Assembly: GCA_903869365.1 (NCBI GenBank)
Contig: CAIPYV010000134.1
Coordinates: forward strand, 1-63,313
Reading direction: 5' to 3'
DNA: 63,313 nt
Origin: an uncultured Chlorobiaceae bacterium
Lineage (GTDB): Bacteria > Bacteroidota > Chlorobiia > Chlorobiales > Chlorobiaceae
Shown here: positions 61,460 through 63,313 of the stretch, piece by piece
Position numbering within the stretch: position 1 is the first letter of the stretch
Layout: each line of letters begins with the position of its first letter
Program-made: the position numbers and the translations under genes
Notes under the pieces: generated by a model
The model's input: only the letters and a program-made list of their open reading frames with translations
Databases searched by the model: none
Told to the model about the DNA's origin: nothing

Positions 61460-62331
61460 GCCAGTTCTGCAAAAAAGTCTTTCAGATGTCGGGTGCCGTA
61501 AGCGGGTGCGACATGGTCGAATTTAAGCGCTTCAATGGCAAAAGAGAGCAGATCGGCGAGGTTGCGGTTGAAAAGCCCGGTCACCATGAGTCCCCCTTCG
61601 GCAAGCCACATTGGTAATTCGGTTATCCATGGTGTTTTGCCGCAGGCGTTGAACGCCAGTTCCATAGTCTCTTTGAAGGTGTAGATATCCGGTCCACCAA
61701 CAGGAATTTCGCGGGATTCGCCATTGACTGCATCGACACAGACTTTGGCAAGATCAGCGCCATGAACCGGATTGATTTTTTTATCTCCTTCACCAACCAT
61801 AAAGATATGGCCGCTTTGCGCCATTGAGAAAAATCGTCCCATGTCCGAAAAATAGCCGTTCGGACGTATGATTGCCCACGAAAGTCCGGATTTTTTCAGT
61901 TCTGCAGCGAAGAGTTCGTGGGCCTTGATGGTTGGAATTTCAGGCATTTTGTCCTGGTTGAACACGGATACATAGATGAACCTTGAGACATGCTCGGCAA
62001 TTGCCTGATCGAGAATGCGTCTGTTTCCAAGGTAATCAACATCGTAGCTGGTGTGATGGGCGTCGGGGGAGGTCAGGCCAAGCGCACAAAAAACAATATC
62101 AATACCTTTGCAAACGCCTGCAATACTTTCAGGAGAGGTTACATCACCGGTCACAATCTCATCAATGATGTCGTGCACTGCCGGCTCACCATGCGAACCG
62201 GGGGTTTTAAACTTTTCAGGGTTTCTTACCAGAGCGCGCACATAATAGCCTTGATCTTTGAACTCTTTTACGGCATATCTGCCGAGGTAACCTGATGCGC
62301 CGGTAATCAGTACTTTTTTTGTAACAGTCAT
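61456..62331 (-). CDS. NAD(P)-binding SDR-like reductase, paralogue of the gene at 45139
   Basis: A 291-residue protein: VLITGASGYLGRYAVKEFKDQGYYVRALVRN at the N-terminus, VCKGIDIVFCALGLTSPDA, RFIYVSVFNQDKM, IKAHELFAAELKKSGLSWAIIRPNGYFSDMGRFFSMAQSGHIFMVGEGDKKINPVHGADLAKVCVDAV and the common ending AYGTRHLKDFFAELA. About half of its positions match the paralogue. Atypical SDR without the classical YxxxK motif at the usual place. Substrate unknown; membrane-proximal hydrophobic stretch near residue 245 in both. Confidence 0.82.
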   Translation of the reverse strand: MTVTKKVLITGASGYLGRYAVKEFKDQGYYVRALVRNPEKFKTPGSHGEPAVHDIIDEIVTGDVTSPESIAGVCKGIDIVFCALGLTSPDAHHTSYDVDYLGNRRILDQAIAEHVSRFIYVSVFNQDKMPEIPTIKAHELFAAELKKSGLSWAIIRPNGYFSDMGRFFSMAQSGHIFMVGEGDKKINPVHGADLAKVCVDAVNGESREIPVGGPDIYTFKETMELAFNACGKTPWITELPMWLAEGGLMVTGLFNRNLADLLSFAIEALKFDHVAPAYGTRHLKDFFAELA

Positions 62332-62370
62332 GGTGTAGGCTCCTTCTTGTTGTTGGCTTTCAAAGTATCA

Positions 62371-63306
62371 TTAAAATGTTTGCAGTTTCTTTATTTCCCT
62401 GCGCCAGCAATGAAACAGTATATGTCCGGCATACCCTGCAAATTCAGGGTTTAACAGCGTTCGTGCCTCTGCATCAAGGATAAGATACGTCGCAGGGCTT
62501 AAAGATCGAAGAGCGGTTGTACTGTTGAACCATTTTTCAAGGTATTGTTTGACATGGGTATCGATAGGGAAGGCATCAAAACGTCCAAGACCGAAGAGTG
62601 CAATGCAATCCGCGATTTTGTACCCTATCCCGCTGTTCCGAGAGAGTCTGCTGCGTAACTCCGACAGGGGAATCTCTCTGTTACGAAGATGATCAAAGTC
62701 AATGCTTCCTTCTGCAACGCCCTGAGAGGCCAGAATAATGTTTGACGCACGGATACGATTATTGTTGGTACATCGACTGAGCGCCTGAAGGTCAGCCGAT
62801 GCCAGTCGTTCAGGAGTGGGGAAGTCATGCATGACGATCTCCTTTCCCTTGAACATGACGGTAATTTGTTCCCCATAGGTTTCGGTGAGCATCGAGACCT
62901 GCTTTCTGATCAGATGCATGCCAATCCCCTGGGCACACATAAATGAGATCAAGGTTTTAAAGGGGTCCTGCCGAAGAATTCTCAGAGGAAAATATTCAAA
63001 TAACAGCTTCCAGAGTTCGGGATACTTTTGTTGAAAATGTTCCGGAAAAACATTTTCAACAGCAACATCAAGCGAAAAGTATCGGTGAATAAACTCTGGC
63101 AATGGTGTAGATTTTATCTCATTAACCAGTGCATATATTTCAAATTCATCAGCAGCTGTCTGTCGGATAAGCAGGGGTACTGAATCAATTATTGACCAAT
63201 AATAATAATGATCAGTATCATAGATATTCCATAAGAATGATTGTCCACTGAAGAGGCTTTCCTTGATCAGTATCGATGTTTTTGATTTTATAATGAAACG
63301 ATACAA
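62371..63306 (-). CDS. OGG1-type 8-oxoguanine DNA glycosylase/AP lyase
   Basis: A 311-residue HhH-GPD glycosylase. ESLFSGQSFLWN is the first OGG_N block; LRILRQDPFKTLISFMCAQGIGMHLIRKQVSML lines the helices; the HhH with catalytic Lys is LSRNSGIGYKIADCIALFGLGRFDAFPIDTHV, with the catalytic Asp in PIDTHV. The length and OGG_N domain fit eukaryote-like OGG1 homologues found in some bacteria. It excises 8-oxoguanine from DNA. The start at 63306 is near the window end but complete. Confidence 0.88.
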   Translation of the reverse strand: MYRFIIKSKTSILIKESLFSGQSFLWNIYDTDHYYYWSIIDSVPLLIRQTAADEFEIYALVNEIKSTPLPEFIHRYFSLDVAVENVFPEHFQQKYPELWKLLFEYFPLRILRQDPFKTLISFMCAQGIGMHLIRKQVSMLTETYGEQITVMFKGKEIVMHDFPTPERLASADLQALSRCTNNNRIRASNIILASQGVAEGSIDFDHLRNREIPLSELRSRLSRNSGIGYKIADCIALFGLGRFDAFPIDTHVKQYLEKWFNSTTALRSLSPATYLILDAEARTLLNPEFAGYAGHILFHCWRREIKKLQTF

Positions 63307-63313
63307 CGATGTA

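Noticed and set aside
1-63313. tRNA, rRNA or riboswitch genes
   Set aside because: I looked for cloverleaf ends, GTTC-type T-loops and common aptamer cores and found none I could support by eye.

Overview
The window looks like a piece of a green sulfur bacterium chromosome (Chlorobiaceae, Chlorobium/Pelodictyon-like). I infer this from a cytochrome c-555-type protein, the PAS/GAF hybrid kinase family with a KaiB remnant, a long SecA with a SEC-C tail, and general gene content; no rRNA or tRNA is present to confirm it. Housekeeping genes occupy the right third (ndh, class I aminotransferase, nnr, purL, secA, ogg-type glycosylase, two SDR reductases). The left two thirds are accessory DNA rich in remnants and mobile-element traces.

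Layout. 0-1.5 kb: internally deleted SRAP gene, DUF302 fragment and a short group II intron-like RNA without a maturase. 1.6-3.7 kb: cytochrome c-555 divergent from a fused monoheme cytochrome-porin of Cyc2 type. 3.7-10.1 kb: a graveyard of broken repair and defence genes (umuC, DUF1016 nuclease, AAA ATPase + DUF4276, type III restriction-modification in two scrambled blocks) around one intact toxin-antitoxin pair. 10.3-20.7 kb: TPR protein, membrane hydrolase-like protein, a broken PAS kinase next to a KaiB remnant, an RTX metalloprotease, an intact hybrid kinase and small genes. 20.8-25.9 kb: HsdR remnant, then a compact four-gene RiPP-like locus (Nif11-type leader peptide, four-TM protein, radical SAM/SPASM maturase, patatin). 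26.4-30.3 kb: a complete diversity-generating retroelement (DGR): membrane-anchored pentapeptide-repeat/DUF1566 target with variable repeat, Avd, template repeat and reverse transcriptase. 30.5-31.5 kb: a RAYT-type (REP-associated) Y1 transposase. 31.5-43.1 kb: MauE/rhodanese pair, two large PAS kinases, arylamine N-acetyltransferase, a decayed ABC exporter and AraC/DarT/RelE remnants. 43.1-63.3 kb: mostly intact genes.

Two signals cut across the gene map. First, a 22-23 bp sequence (core CGCTATTCAACAACGTCC) occurs nine times, always on the same strand. It lies immediately 3' of the RAYT transposase gene, beside two clear and possibly further vestiges of that gene's 3' end, and it forms the last codons and stop of several minus-strand genes (three end in DVVE). 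It also sits where kinase genes have lost their receiver domains. I read it as a repeat family linked to the RAYT that inserts at, or recombines into, gene 3' ends. Second, a 9-mer AGTGCTGAG recurs about nine times on the same strand, also near gene ends. The DGR shows 21 substitutions at template adenines and one G-to-A exception inside the variable region; a 9-bp-stem hairpin follows the variable gene, as in experimentally studied DGRs.
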